Program-made: the position numbers and the translations under genes
Part shown: positions 10,798-22,400 of the stretch, in pieces
Position numbering within the stretch: position 1 is the first letter of the stretch
How the letters are laid out: every line of letters begins with the position of its first letter
Notes under the pieces: model-generated
What the model was told of the DNA's origin: nothing
Seen by the model: the letters and a program-made list of their open reading frames with translations, nothing else
Databases searched by the model: none
Origin: Talpa occidentalis
Lineage: Eukaryota > Chordata > Mammalia > Eulipotyphla > Talpidae
Direction of reading: 5' to 3'
Length of the DNA stretch: 64,000 nucleotides
Assembly (NCBI RefSeq): GCF_014898055.3
Contig: NW_023603184.1
Coordinates: 107,622,615 to 107,686,614, forward strand

Positions 10798-11218
10798 TGT
10801 AGGGGCAGGACAGGCCACTGAGCAGGTTTTTTATGATCCCATGCAGACCGGGGTAAAGGAGGAGAGAGTCCTGGAGCCCTCAGTGGCTTTTGCAGGTCTT
10901 TTATTCAGATTTACGAGGCACATGGCAGGCAGGGGTGCTGGGGGGCGGGAGGCTGGCTGTCCTCCCAGCCCCCAGCAAATCCTCACTCTATCTGCGCTCT
11001 CTCTGGGGTTCTCTGCTTCTCTTCTTCTCTCGCCTTCTGTTCATTCTTGGCTTCTGTTGGCGTCCCCATGACGCCGCCCTTATAAGCAGTTTCTCAGCCC
11101 AGGTGTACCCACTTCAGGTACCCGCCATCAGGCATGCATCCAGGACCACAGGGTTCCCTCATCTATCCTAATGGCGGGAGGGCAGAAAAGCCTGATACTT
11201 TTTCCTTACCATATAACA
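10798..11218 (-). mobile_element. Unrelated solo LTR nested in LTR 3
   Basis: Read on minus it begins TGTTATATGGTAAGG and ends CCTGCCCCTACA. It has a TATA-like CTTATAAGGGC near 11080 and a poly-A signal AATAAAAGACC near 10900. This arrangement is typical of an LTR, so I infer one in antisense orientation. I found no clean target-site duplication. Confidence 0.6.
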
Positions 11219-11900
11219 GTGCAAATGGGGTCCTCCGGAGAGTTAAGAAAGGCTCCAGAGATAAGGACATCAAGAGGAATGTAACTAATTCCAATGGGAA
11301 TAATAAACATCCCAGGAAACAGTTGGAGGAAAAGGAAAGTGGTTGAATTTGTTGACAAATGAGAAGGGCAGAGACTCATGTCTGAAAGACCACTGCCCTG
11401 CCCTTTGGCAGAGTGCAGGGAAATTTACACAAGGGGGAGATGGGAAGGGTCCGCACAGAGACAAGTGGGCGCCAGCTCAACACGGAGATGGATGGGTACC
11501 AGCTGGTTTTCATTAAGGGGAGAGGGAAGCTGCAACAAATTGGGAAAGAGGAACTTGTTAACTGTATCAACAAGACATTCAGTAAGGAGGACCAAAGATA
11601 AGGAATGTGAAGATCCCCGGCTCAGTAGCAGATCAGGTGAGACCGCCTGAGGACTAACCAATCAGGGAGAGACCACTGGAATTTTAAGATAATTAGGGAA
11701 AGAAGATATATATTCCCTGAGACACGACTTCACTTTGGCTTCCTTGTCCCTTCCAGGCTTGGTTTCATGGCCTGGGAGTTCCACTTTATTTCTGTTCCTT
11801 TTCTCCTCAATAAACGTTTTCTTTTTCTGAGCGAATCTGCCTCTTTCCCTTGCTTGCCTGAGCATCTGCGAAGTTCCTGCTGCCGCTTCGTGAGACACCA

Positions 11901-11969
11901 ACCCGTGGTGGTCTAGTGGCCGGGACTCAGCGCTGCCCCTGCAGCCTGGGATCATTCCTGGCTGGGAGA
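11901..11969 (+). other. tRNA-Glu-like module inside LTR 3
   Basis: The best-preserved copy of the module. CCCGTGGTGGTCTAGTGG matches tRNA-Glu across the acceptor/D-arm boundary and A-box. GCCTGGGATCATTCCTGG aligns with the T-arm region but with a broken B-box. Confidence 0.65.
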
Positions 11970-12051
11970 CTAGGCCTGGAAACCTACAATTCCGGCATCA
12001 CTAGTACTTCGGAGATGAGGTCAGAAACCCAGGAGGTTAATGGGGGCAGTA

Positions 12052-12749
12052 ATTTATTTGAAAAAGATTTTATTTTCTTTTTGTGTAGAGGAAGAGGTGT
12101 AGGCAAGAAGTGAGGGAGGTGAGAGTAATAGGGGTGAAGGATGTCCTGAGCAAACTCCATACAGGCTTTGTGGACTCCACCCCCACGACACTGGGAACTA
12201 CAAATCCCATGATCACCAAAGGGAAGTTTGCGAGGACCTGAGGGTGGAGTTAAGCAACTAGGCTCTTGGTTTAGGTATTTAACTGGCCCTGGGGGGGAGG
12301 GGATGGGGGCTTGGCCACGAGGTGTGCTAGTTTTTTGCCAGCTCTGTGGGTCATTGGGATTCCAGGTCAGCGAAACGGGTAGGACGCATTTACGAACTTA
12401 TCTCCCTCTTTTTCTCCCTGAGTTATTCGTTTCCCATTTCCCTTTCCCGTGTTACTAAACCTTTTATCAACCTTTTGTGAATGCCTGCAGTTTAGCATTA
12501 ATAAATCCCCTTTAAGCGTGCGGGTGAGGACCCAGAGTCAGGCAACCCCATTTTATATCAGGGTTTGCCCTGTAACGAGAGGATTCACCAGATAGTGGGG
12601 AGCAGAACAGGCGGATCCACAGTGGGCGAGACAGGAGAGGTCTGCTGTGCCATGTGGGTCAGCATCCTGGTGAGGGATTGAACTTGGGCCAACAGAGGGC
12701 CAGAGCGGCGGTAGTGCTAAGACTTTACCTTAGATCACCAGAGAGGCCT
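12052..12749 (-). mobile_element. tRNA-derived SINE copy 12, split by an LTR-like element
   Basis: The tail side lies at 12052-12125 and the head side at 12577-12749. The outer flanks carry GGGGGCAGTAATTT (12044 onward) and GGGGGCAGTAAATTTT (12750 onward), a plausible target-site duplication. Confidence 0.75.
12126..12576 (+). mobile_element. LTR-like element inside SINE copy 12
   Basis: A 451-bp insertion interrupts the SINE and is flanked by GAGAG (12121-12125 and 12577-12581). It has an ACTACAAATCCCATGAT block near 12191, a T-rich stretch and an AATAAA near 12499, all compatible with a solo LTR read on plus. I cannot name the family. Confidence 0.5.
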
Positions 12750-13399
12750 GGGGGCAGTAAATTTTAAGTCTAAACTTTAAGGCTAATGGGGGGCAGTAAA
12801 TTTTAAGAGAACTTGGACAGGGGAGGTAAAATTGTAACAGGGTGGTTCCGAGGAAAGGGTGAGGTTCTAGGTTCCCTGCCCCACCCAAGGGAGGGTGGAG
12901 CTGAGCTGGGAGGAGGAGAAGCTGGAGAGGAGACGGGAAGGAAGGAAGCAAGCAGGATAGCGAGTGTAATGAGACCTGGAGGAGGCATATGGAGCAGAGA
13001 GACAGGTGAAGAAGCTGTACTTGCTTCTTGGTTGTGGACTGGTTGGAACAGATGTGGGTGAGAGAACTGTGGAGAGGTTAACAATGGCAGCTTTATCTTG
13101 ATTTTGCTTTTTTTCCTCCCAGACTTGTCCAGCTGTTTCTGACCATTTTCTGTGGGTCCCTGCTGAAACTTTCAGACCTCAGTGGCCCTGCTTTGGGCCA
13201 ACTCTGTTTGGCTGGGCATTTACTCAAGAGAGGATGGGTAACTTCAGGTGCTTGATTTGGAAACTACATTCTTTGTCTTTTCTGTGTTGCACACTAATTG
13301 TATTAAAGTTCCTTTCCATTGAAGGTCTTATGCACTAGAGTATGTTTTGTCTTGATGCGGCACATGGAAGAACTTTAGAACAGGCAGGTTTGAGGGTTT
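12750..13399. other. Unassigned intergenic DNA
   Basis: Contains a 19-bp direct repeat GGGGGCAGTAAATTTTAAG at 12750 and again near 12790. The rest is a GC-richer stretch with no gene recognised. It may belong to an ERV remnant, but no viral reading frame is visible. Confidence 0.35.
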
Positions 13400-13765
13400 T
13401 GGGTGCCCTTCTCCCTGCCCTGTAACAAAAGGAGAAACTCTAAGGGCTGGGAAGATGGGCACCTCTGCCCTGAGGAGTGTAGCCACTAGGAGAAAGAGCC
13501 GATCACAAAGTAGGATGGTATCATTTTAGAATAGAGAAAAAAGGTTTAAATACCCCCAGACACAGGTCCATGTGGCGTCTTTTGCTCCTTCTTGGCATTG
13601 CTGCCTTGGAGTCTTTGCTTTTGTTCTTTCTCCTTTAAATAAACTTTACTCTCTAAAGATTTGCTTCTCTCCGCTTATTTATCTGAGGGTTTGTCTATGA
13701 ATTCCTTTTTACGGCTTCATGGGACAAGAACTCGTGGTGGATTAAGGGTTTCTGGGGTGAACACT
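13400..13765 (+). mobile_element. Possible solo LTR, different family
   Basis: A TATA-like GGTTTAAATACC near 13545, AATAAA near 13638 and a U5-like segment ending CTCGTGGTGGATTAAGG are in the order expected for an LTR. Boundaries are uncertain and no target-site duplication was identified. Confidence 0.4.
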
Positions 13766-14484
13766 AGCAGCAGCAGTTGCAGCAGCTGCTGTAATTATGC
13801 ACATAGGCTTCACCTGTACCTACATTTGTAACTTATATTAGGAGGTAATGAGGCAAGTAGTCAACTTTATAGATTGAAAATTGTGATTATCCAATCAAAG
13901 TGGATGAATATAGATTTTCTTGGCGTTGGGTTTTATGATCAAGTATAGATAAGTTGTTTCAAAAAGCGTGATAAGACCATACCATTTAAAACAAGTTCTT
14001 TAGTTCTGAGGACCTTTATTCTGTTTGGAACTGCAGTGGTCAATATGCATTCAGTTGCACAAATTGGTCATTTCCCCTGAAGTTGTCATTTTCTCTTCTC
14101 TACACATGATCTATGTCATCTTACTCATCTTTGTGTTGTTCCGTGTGTTGTCTACAACAAAATATTGTGAATTGTACATGCTTAGTATCTTTGATGGATT
14201 TAGTTGCATCAGCTCCCATAAAAATATTTTTAATAAGTTTAGAAGATTTTATCTGTTGTTTGGGGAGAGTTTTGGAAACTTTGGGGGATACATTTATTCA
14301 TTAGAATCATATACCTTAAAAAATTGGTGAATACAACCAACAATAATTTAGATATTTGTGTTAAAGCACTTATGAACATGGGCTATTTTGAGCTTGGGCT
14401 GCTTTATCTTATCTATGATCATTTCTGATAAAAGGACATGCCTCCCGCACCCCAGAATATCACAGAAAACAACGAACCACACAT
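13766..14484. other. Intergenic DNA directly downstream of TTN
   Basis: About 0.7 kb of AT-rich sequence between the inferred titin cleavage site and the last recognised repeat. No gene, transposon or RNA gene was recognised. Confidence 0.4.
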
Positions 14485-15520
14485 TTTGAGGTGCAGATAG
14501 CTTGCTTTATTTTTTTTTTTGTTACTATCTCAAGGAGGTCCAATAACTATAACTAACAATTGAATTTATACCTGCATGAAAAGAACTACATCAAATTGAC
14601 AATTTGGGCAATTAGTAATAGTGTAGTTTTAAATTTAACAACAGCTTTGTTATTCTCATTGTTGTTGTTCTTTTTTTTTTTTTTTTTTTTTTTGCTGTGG
14701 CTCATTGCTTAGTTGCCCCAGTTTTTCAGTTGTCATTTAAATTTAGAGCTACCACACGAAGGCATTGGCTGCACCCCTGGACCTCCAAGAGTTGGCACTG
14801 CTCCGACATAGGAATACTTGAATAACTTGGTTAACTGAGGGGATGGCCAGGTGATGTTACTTTTCCAAGCTACCCAGGCATTCTCTATGGTCAGAGGCAG
14901 TGTAAAATGAGCGAACAAAGTGTTGGCCGTTACACTTTGCTCTGGTAATATTTAAGTCATGATAATTTTGGTGTGACATCATCAGAGAAAATGTAAGACG
15001 TTAAGTGTTGCTTACAGGAGGGTAAATGCAAACATCACCAATGCCTTACATTTCTGATTTAGTAGGTATGGCGCACACACCAGGTAATGCGCTCATTGGT
15101 GTCTTTCAGGTGGCTAGGACATCTTCAATGGGGAATTTCTCGACCCATTGAGGCATACTTAGACATCAACGTTATGTTGAGGCACAAAGATTGATTGAGT
15201 GTTGAGCAGGGTATTCGTTCCATAAGAAACTTTCTCCTACCAACAGTTTCAAAAGTTACATTGTAAAATGTCATAAAATAATGGTACAAAACTTTATAAC
15301 CGTTAATTCGGCTATATACAGTATGTACATGTCATTAGAAAATGCAAAATATTTTTAGGTCAATGATTTTGAAAAGATTGAATTGCTTTTTTTTGAACTT
15401 CGACTCATATAGGTTGATACAAAACTACTTTAAAAAATATTTACAGATCAGAAAGATTAGTACATGTGAATCATTTATGAAAGTTTAAGAATGAATATGA
15501 GTACGAGAGCCCAGGCCCTC
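14485..15520 (-). other. TTN 3' untranslated region
   Basis: Runs from the stop codon at 15521-15523 to the presumed cleavage site about 15-25 bases past the AATAAA signal. At roughly 1.0 kb the length fits the short 3' UTR of mammalian titin mRNAs. It has a 20+ base A-run in the mRNA sense (14671-14693), which could cause internal oligo-dT priming. The exact cleavage position cannot be read from sequence alone. Confidence 0.75.
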
Positions 15521-15816
15521 TTAATTGGATCGGATAGTGATATTCACAGTGGCAGAGTCAGATCCAAATTCGTTGTCTAAGTTTAGGGTATAAAGTCCAC
15601 CATCTTGTTTCTGTACGTCCGTGATGATCAGAGTTGTCAGGTCGTCTGTGTTTTCAATATGGAATCTCCCTTGTTCTTGATGTTGAATTTTTCTTCCACC
15701 GCAGGACCATGTTATTTCTGGGGTAGGCTCACCCGTGAAAGCACAGGCTACAGTTAGCACTTTGCCTTCATCAATGCTGATGTCAGGGGGAAGAGCTTCA
15801 ATTTTAGGTGGAGTTC
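14485..15816 (-). CDS. TTN: TTN exon 363 (Mex6): Ig domain M10 and 3' UTR
   Basis: The coding part is 15521-15816 and the acceptor follows ...CATAAAG. The exon encodes the C-terminal Ig M10, beginning GTPPKIEALP, with the core cysteine in VACAF, the tryptophan in ITWSC and the YTL...NEFGSDS strand, and ending ITIRSN. M10 binds obscurin and obscurin-like 1 at the M-band. In humans, M10 mutations cause tibial muscular dystrophy and related recessive disease. The last residue is Asn, where human has Ile by memory. Confidence 0.95.
14506..14511 (-). terminator. TTN polyadenylation signal AATAAA
   Basis: AATAAA on the minus strand, followed by GCAAGCTATCTGCACCTC. I chose it as the functional signal because it is the canonical hexamer about 1 kb past the stop codon, where titin transcripts normally end. 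Confidence 0.75.
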
Positions 15817-16344
15817 CTTTATGGAGTAACAACAACAAAAAATGTTTGAGGATCACTGAAAACGTTATGATTTGCTTTCTACTGAATTTATGCACTAAAG
15901 ACTACACCATACTAATGGGCTTGTCTGTCTGTACCAGTAATTTTATTGCTTACCTCTTATGCCTGCTGTAAGCATTTTACTAGTTGAGCTTTCCAGTTGT
16001 ATCATACTAGATTTTCCCATAAAACTGCTGGAACTCATTTCTACAAAGGACTCTTGCATAGAGGACATGCTTTGGGCAGACATGCTTGCAAATTTCATTT
16101 CAGTCATGCTGCTAGCGCTGCTGGTGCTGAAACTGCTGAAGGAAGCCTCCTGCTGAGAGGCAGACATTTGGACTGATCGAGATGAAAAGCTTTCTTGCAA
16201 GCTTGAGTCACCACTTGTCCTCAACACTACCTCTCTGGAAGGTTCTTCAACTAGAGCTGTGGAGTATAGCAGATACAAAATGAACATCAATGACATCTGG
16301 TTAATTGGTAATATCTGACAATGACTTACAGAAATGTAAAACTT

Positions 16345-16402
<58 letters not shown>

Positions 16403-19400
16403 ACACAGCCCCATTTGCTGTGGAAGCAAAAGCAAAAATACATATATACATACATTTGTCAAGAGCTAGCTCAATGTCTCCAGGAAATGATTCCTTATAT
16501 TTCTATCATGATATTACATGCAAGTTCTGGAATCACTAGGAGAAAAATGATTAATCATATAGAAAATAATTTATATGTTGCTTATTCTGAAAAAAAAGTT
16601 AGAGGGCAGTTGGTAGCTTTGCTTTGAAAGTTAACTTATCCATATTTCTGTTTATCTGTAAAGTAACTTAGACTGTGAGAATGAAGTCACACGGGGGACT
16701 GTGCCTCTTATAAATGGAATTAATGAGGTTTCTGATCATTTGCTATTCTTGAAGACAAAGGCAAACAACCCAAACAAAGAATCTCAAGGCCATCATATAA
16801 AGGCTTTAAGCAAGACAGGGAAATGGCAATGTTATACTCACGAAGAACCGTTAAGGAAGCAGTTGCTGAACATTGGCCATGGAAATTTTTGGCCTTGACT
16901 GTGTATTTCCCACTGTCGCTGACAGATGCACTTCGAATTTCGAGAGAATATACATTTCTGGAGCGACTTACACTGATATTTGAAGAAACAGAAATCTGAA
17001 ATGAAAGGGAAAAAAAGAAGTGTTTCTTTGAGCTCTTCAGGAGTAGATGTGATATTTAAAATCTTCAATAATATATTCACATTTTACTTACCGGCAGGTT
17101 GTTTTTAAACCATTCAATTTCAGGGGATGGTTCACCACTGATTTCACATGAAAAAAGAACGTTTTGTCCTTCGTTAACATTTTGAGATCTGGGCTGAGAG
17201 ATGAAGGTTGGAGCATCTGAGAGTGCCTTGCTCAGGGTCAAATCATACTGACACTTGATAATTCCTTGGCTGGTTTTGCCAATGCAGGTGATAATTCCTT
17301 CATCTTTGTGACTCGCCTGCTTGATGGTTAGGGTCTGATCGCTGCCTGAGACCCCGTATCTGTACTCCTCAGAGTTAGTCAGCTCCACTCCATTCAGTAC
17401 CCACTTTACCTCAGTGGCACCGGCAATGTTGGCTTTTAAAGTCACTTTTTGACCATCAGTTATGTTCATCTGAGTAGAAAATGCTTTAGTCTCAGCCTGA
17501 GTTCTGACTTCTTCTGATGCCTGTGCGGCTTTAGTGATTTCCTCATGGATGATGGATTTTTCCAGGGAGGTTGCTTCTGATTTCTTAACTTTTTCAGAAA
17601 TCAAAACCTGTGAAGTTTCCTCCTTGAGGGCTAACTTTTCTTGAGATTTCATCTCTGACATCTTGATTTCTTCAGAGCTTAAGGCATTTTGGGAAGTTTC
17701 CTCTTGGACAGTTGCCTGCTTCTGTGATGTAATTTCAGAAGTCTTTTGTGTAGATACTTTCTGTGTTTCAGTGTCTTTTACTGCTAAAAAGGAAATATCT
17801 ATAAGAAAAACTTAACTGTAAAGAGGCCCCACCCTGTACTCATATGTAAATTATGCAAGTGAAAAATATACAAAGGAAAAAATGTTGACTTCTGTGTGTA
17901 GTTTGAGTATTACATAGTTCTTAGTCCCCAGCTTGGAAAATGATCACACATGACTTCTGAAATCAGTGTAATGATTCTTTACACTAAATTGAAGATTATT
18001 CTTATAACTTAAATCTTGCAAACTAATTTTACTTGGGCACACTGATACAGCTTTCATTAACTTTGTGCTACTTTTGAAAATTAGCAAGAGTGAAGGTTTA
18101 CAGCAGTGTATTTCAGTCAATCTGCCTGTTCTGCTCCCCGCTCTGTCTCTGGTGAATCCTCTCACCCTCTCACCTCTGGCCTGTATCCAGTTCTGTATGC
18201 ATAAATAAATAAATCTTAAAAAAAAAAGTGAAGGTTTAGGGAAGAAGTACCATTTTCCATATTTACCTGACTGGAAACATTCCTGGGAGCAGCAGCTGGC
18301 TTTATGGACTCTTGTATAACACCATACATACAACATAACTAGACAGTAAAATGCTTTCAATACTAATATAAAAGTATATGCTGACTTCAAATATGTGTAT
18401 TTTTGCATTTTTATACAAATGGTATTTGGCGTCAGTGAACAGTTTTAATATGTATGTGTGCGTGTGTGTATAAGGAGTGTTTAGGAATGTTCTCTTAATG
18501 TTGTTTTCTGAAAAAAATGTTCTCTTAATGTTGTTTTCTGAAAAGTGTTGGTAAGAACAAATGCCAACCTACCTTTTATTGTTAATTTGCAGTTAGAAGA
18601 CACAGATCCAGCTGAATTTGTTACTGTACAAGTATACAATCCACTGTCCGAAGTATCAGTCTTATGAATTTCTAAGAGGAATCCTTCTTTGTTTTCAGAG
18701 AGTTTATATTTACCTCCTTGTGTAATAGCCTGTAGTATGAAAGTAATTTGAGTTTTAAAAAGTTTAATCTTAAACTTTCTTTGGGAGATGGGAATGAGGG
18801 AAGGTGTTAGATTTTTAGAAAATAAAACTAAGGGACATTTAAGAACTGATTACCTTTCCATCCTTTGTCCACGTGACAGTTGGCTGAGGTTCTCCAGTAG
18901 CTTTAACTGTGAGTTTAGCAACATTGTCTGAAGAAACAGTTGTATCCTGCAGTCCATTAACAATTACTGGTTTTGAGGAAATTGGTTCAGGAGCTTTTGT
19001 TTCCATTTTCTTGACTTCTGTTGACTCAGCAGTTTTCTGGTCTGATTTCTTGATTTCTGTTGACTCAGCAGTTTTCTGGTCTGATTTCTTGATTTCTGCT
19101 GACTCAGCAGTTTTGTGGTCTGATTTCTTGATTTCTGTTGACTCTGCAGTTTTCTGATCTGATTTCTTGATTTCTGTGGACTCAGCAGTTTTCTGATCTG
19201 ATTTCTTGATTTCTGTCGACTCAGCAGTTTTTTGAGTCGATTTCTTGGCTTCTGATATACTTGACACCTGCTCATGGATACTTTTAAAAGTTTGCCCCAT
19301 AAACTGAAAGCTAGTTTTAGAAATTCCACCTTCACCAGAAATCTCACAAACATATTCTCCACTATCAGATTCAGTGAGGTTATGGATTTTGAGTTCATAG

Positions 19401-22400
19401 GTACCATCTGCTGAGTAATGAAACTGGAAATGCCCATTTTCCTTTAGTTTTTTGCCATCTTTATACCAGGAGACTTCTTTTGCACTCAACACACTACTTT
19501 CAACAGCACAGGTCAGCTTTGTAATATCCTTAGAAGCCTCAGCTTTCAGGGACTGCGTTATCTTGGGTGGAGTAGGGGCTGGCAGCTGCTGAACTTTCTC
19601 TGTTGGTGTGGGTTTTGTCTCCGTGGGCGATGTGACTTTTGGAGGAGAAATCACTGGTTCTGGGGATTTCACTCGTTTTGGAGACTTAACTGCTTCGGGG
19701 GATTTCACCCTCGGCTCTGGAGATTTGATTCTGGGTGGTGATGTCACAGTTTTTTCAGTAACCCTGGCTTTTTGAATAGTCAGAGTAAATGGTGCTTCTT
19801 GCCTGCCTTCACTGTTCTCTACCACCACGCTGTAGTTGCCCTCATCAGACGCTTGGACTGAAGAGATCTCAAAGGTTGATTTGTACTTTGTGGTGGTCAC
19901 TTGGTGGCGAGCAGAAGCACTTATTGCTTGTCCTCCACGCAGCCAGGTCACAGTTGGTATTGGCTCACCATCTGTATCGCAAGAAAATCTTGCAGACTCA
20001 CCTTCGTAGACCGTTATGGACCTTGGTTTTGTTAAAATTCTTGCTTCCAAAGTAGTCTTGATCATTCTGCGTGTGGATTTTTCTTCCAGTGACTTTTCTT
20101 CTGCTGCAGCACTTTTCATTTCTGCAGATGTATAGTGTTCATACGAGGAGAGTGTTTCCCTTGTCTCTGTCATCTCGGATTTCACTTCCCTGACTGAAGA
20201 AGCAGCTTCCATTTCTGATGTTCTCTTAAAGGATGAGACCGCATATGCCTCTGTTCTGGTCAACTCAGGGAAAACAGAACGTGGGACCTCTTCATCTCTG
20301 CGCCGGGAAGCAAAGGTAGTGTAATCTCCTCCTGTTACGTCCAAGGTGGCGTAGTCAGAAGCTTCGCCTTTGTAGTTGGTGCACACAGCCCGGTACGTTC
20401 CGCTGTCATCAATATGACAGTCCATAATTTCCAGGGTCAGGACGCCACTCGTGTTGGTGTAATGAATCTTATCACTCTCTTGGAGTTCTACACCATTGTG
20501 ATACCATTTAACCTCAGCAGTTGGCTTAGACTGAACATTTAAGATGAAACGTGTATTTTTGCCAGTAGGCACCCTGTGGGATCGCATTCGCAGTGTGATC
20601 CGAGGGGCATGGTCTAGCGTGAAGGGCTGCTGACTCAAAACCTCATACATCCTTTCGGACGTCTTCTGAGTCTTTAAAGCAGCTTTCATGGCCTCATACC
20701 TGGAAAAGATATCAAATCTGGCAGATCTCTCAAATCTTGAGAGTGATCTCTCACTTGACACAGGGCTGGGGGAACGTGGACGAGTTCTCTCTGGAGTGGG
20801 AGACCTTCTTTCCACGTCATCTTCATATTCCTCAGGCGGTGGTGGGCGTGACCGCATCACCTCGGACACTGGTCTCATTAACTCAATGTAAGTGGGAGAC
20901 AGGGAGCGCCGTCGCCTGAGTAGTCTGGACACGGATGAGGACGCCTCTCTGTGAGCACGTTTTGAGATTTCATATTCTTCCTCAATTTCTGTTATTTCTG
21001 TCACTTCTTTCAATCGTCTTGATTTCTTTCTAGACTTTTCTTCCTGTGCCATGTGGTCAAGCTCACTTTTGTATTCTGAGAGACGCTGGGTGGTGGTCAC
21101 TGGACGGAGCAGCTCTTCATCCTCTCGCTCAGCCATGATTCTTTGCCGTTGTTTTGGCTGTCTGTACGAGGCCCTGGCATGCCGCTCCCGCAGTTCTGCG
21201 TAACTGGTGCTCGTTTCAGCCTTTGTGGGGACGTGATAGGTTGAGTATCTGAAGTCTTTTCTTGTTTCCTCCACCTTGACACGAGCTTGGGGTGAGGAGT
21301 AACGTAGACTCGAAAGCTCAAAACGTGGAGGGCTCCGACTTGGAGGTGAAGCTGAAAAACCCAATTCAAGCTCTTCTTCAAGACGCAGCCTCTCTTCCTC
21401 TGTTCGTTTCATTGCCAAATAGTCCTCGATGGGAAGGAGTAACTGTTCATCAGACATGTCTCCAAGAGACCGTCTTCTAGGTCTGTAGTAAAGGTCATAA
21501 TCAGGAGAAGGCGTACGCCGGCGGGCTGGTCTCACTATTTCGAGATCATCTTGTGACAGCTTGGGAATACGCCACTTAGGTCTGTATTGATCTGTAATGC
21601 GTGGAAGGGGCATCACGTAGAACTGTTCCCATCTTGAAAGGCGGATGCGCTTGGGTCTTTTCTGTACAACTCTGTCAATTTTCCCAGGCATTTCAAATTG
21701 ATCACGTATCTTTGTATACCATTTCATGTCAGACATAGGCACAAACTGCTTAATGTGTTGGTCTTCTTCTATGGTAGTCTTTCTGAGCTTGCGTGGTTCT
21801 GGTACCTCATAAGGCATACGGAGTTTTCTCTCCTCCTTCTTTTCTTCTGTCTCAAGTCGGTATTCCCCTTTTACAGTCTTGGTGCTTACAGCTGGCTTAT
21901 ACAGGATGGCAGCTTCTCTCAGAGCCTCTTGGGCTACCTGCGTCAGGGCCACAGTTTCTGTTCCAGAAAGAATTTCAGCCATTCTTATTGTCTTGTCAAT
22001 TTGCTTTTGTACGTGTCGTTCTCGTTCTTCCTTACTCTTATATTCTTGCTTGACGTACCTCAAGCGTTCCACTTGTAGGTGAGCCTGGCAGCTGGTGGAT
22101 CCAGCTGTGTTTGTGGCTGTGACCCTATAATATCCTGTGTCTTCAGGCAAAGTATCCCTAATGTGCAAAGCATAATAATCCAGGCCTTCATGGATAATTT
22201 CAATGGTAGGCCCGAGGGACAGAGGCTGACCATCTTTCTCCCATTTTAATGTTGGTGGGGGGATGCCAGACACTCTGATCTCAAAGCAGACACTTTGACC
22301 TTCTTGGCATTCCGCATTTGCCAGTAGCCGTTTGAACATGGGTCTTAAGGTTGTGTCTGTTGGAGGTGGATGTGGGTTGACAGTCAACTTTGCTTTACAG

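Larger units (their letters stand above)
10751..12000 (+). mobile_element. Solo LTR 3 of the same ERV family, split by another LTR
   Basis: Starts TGACTCCTAGGG and ends TTCCGGCATCA. It is flanked by the perfect 4-bp duplication CTAG (10747-10750 and 12001-12004). It carries a CCAAT box near 11659, a TATA-like GATATATATTCC near 11704, AATAAA near 11808 and the tRNA-Glu-like block. Its length is inflated by a nested minus-strand LTR, and its U3 has an extra segment absent from LTR 1 (about 11310-11590). No viral coding region is present. Confidence 0.85.
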
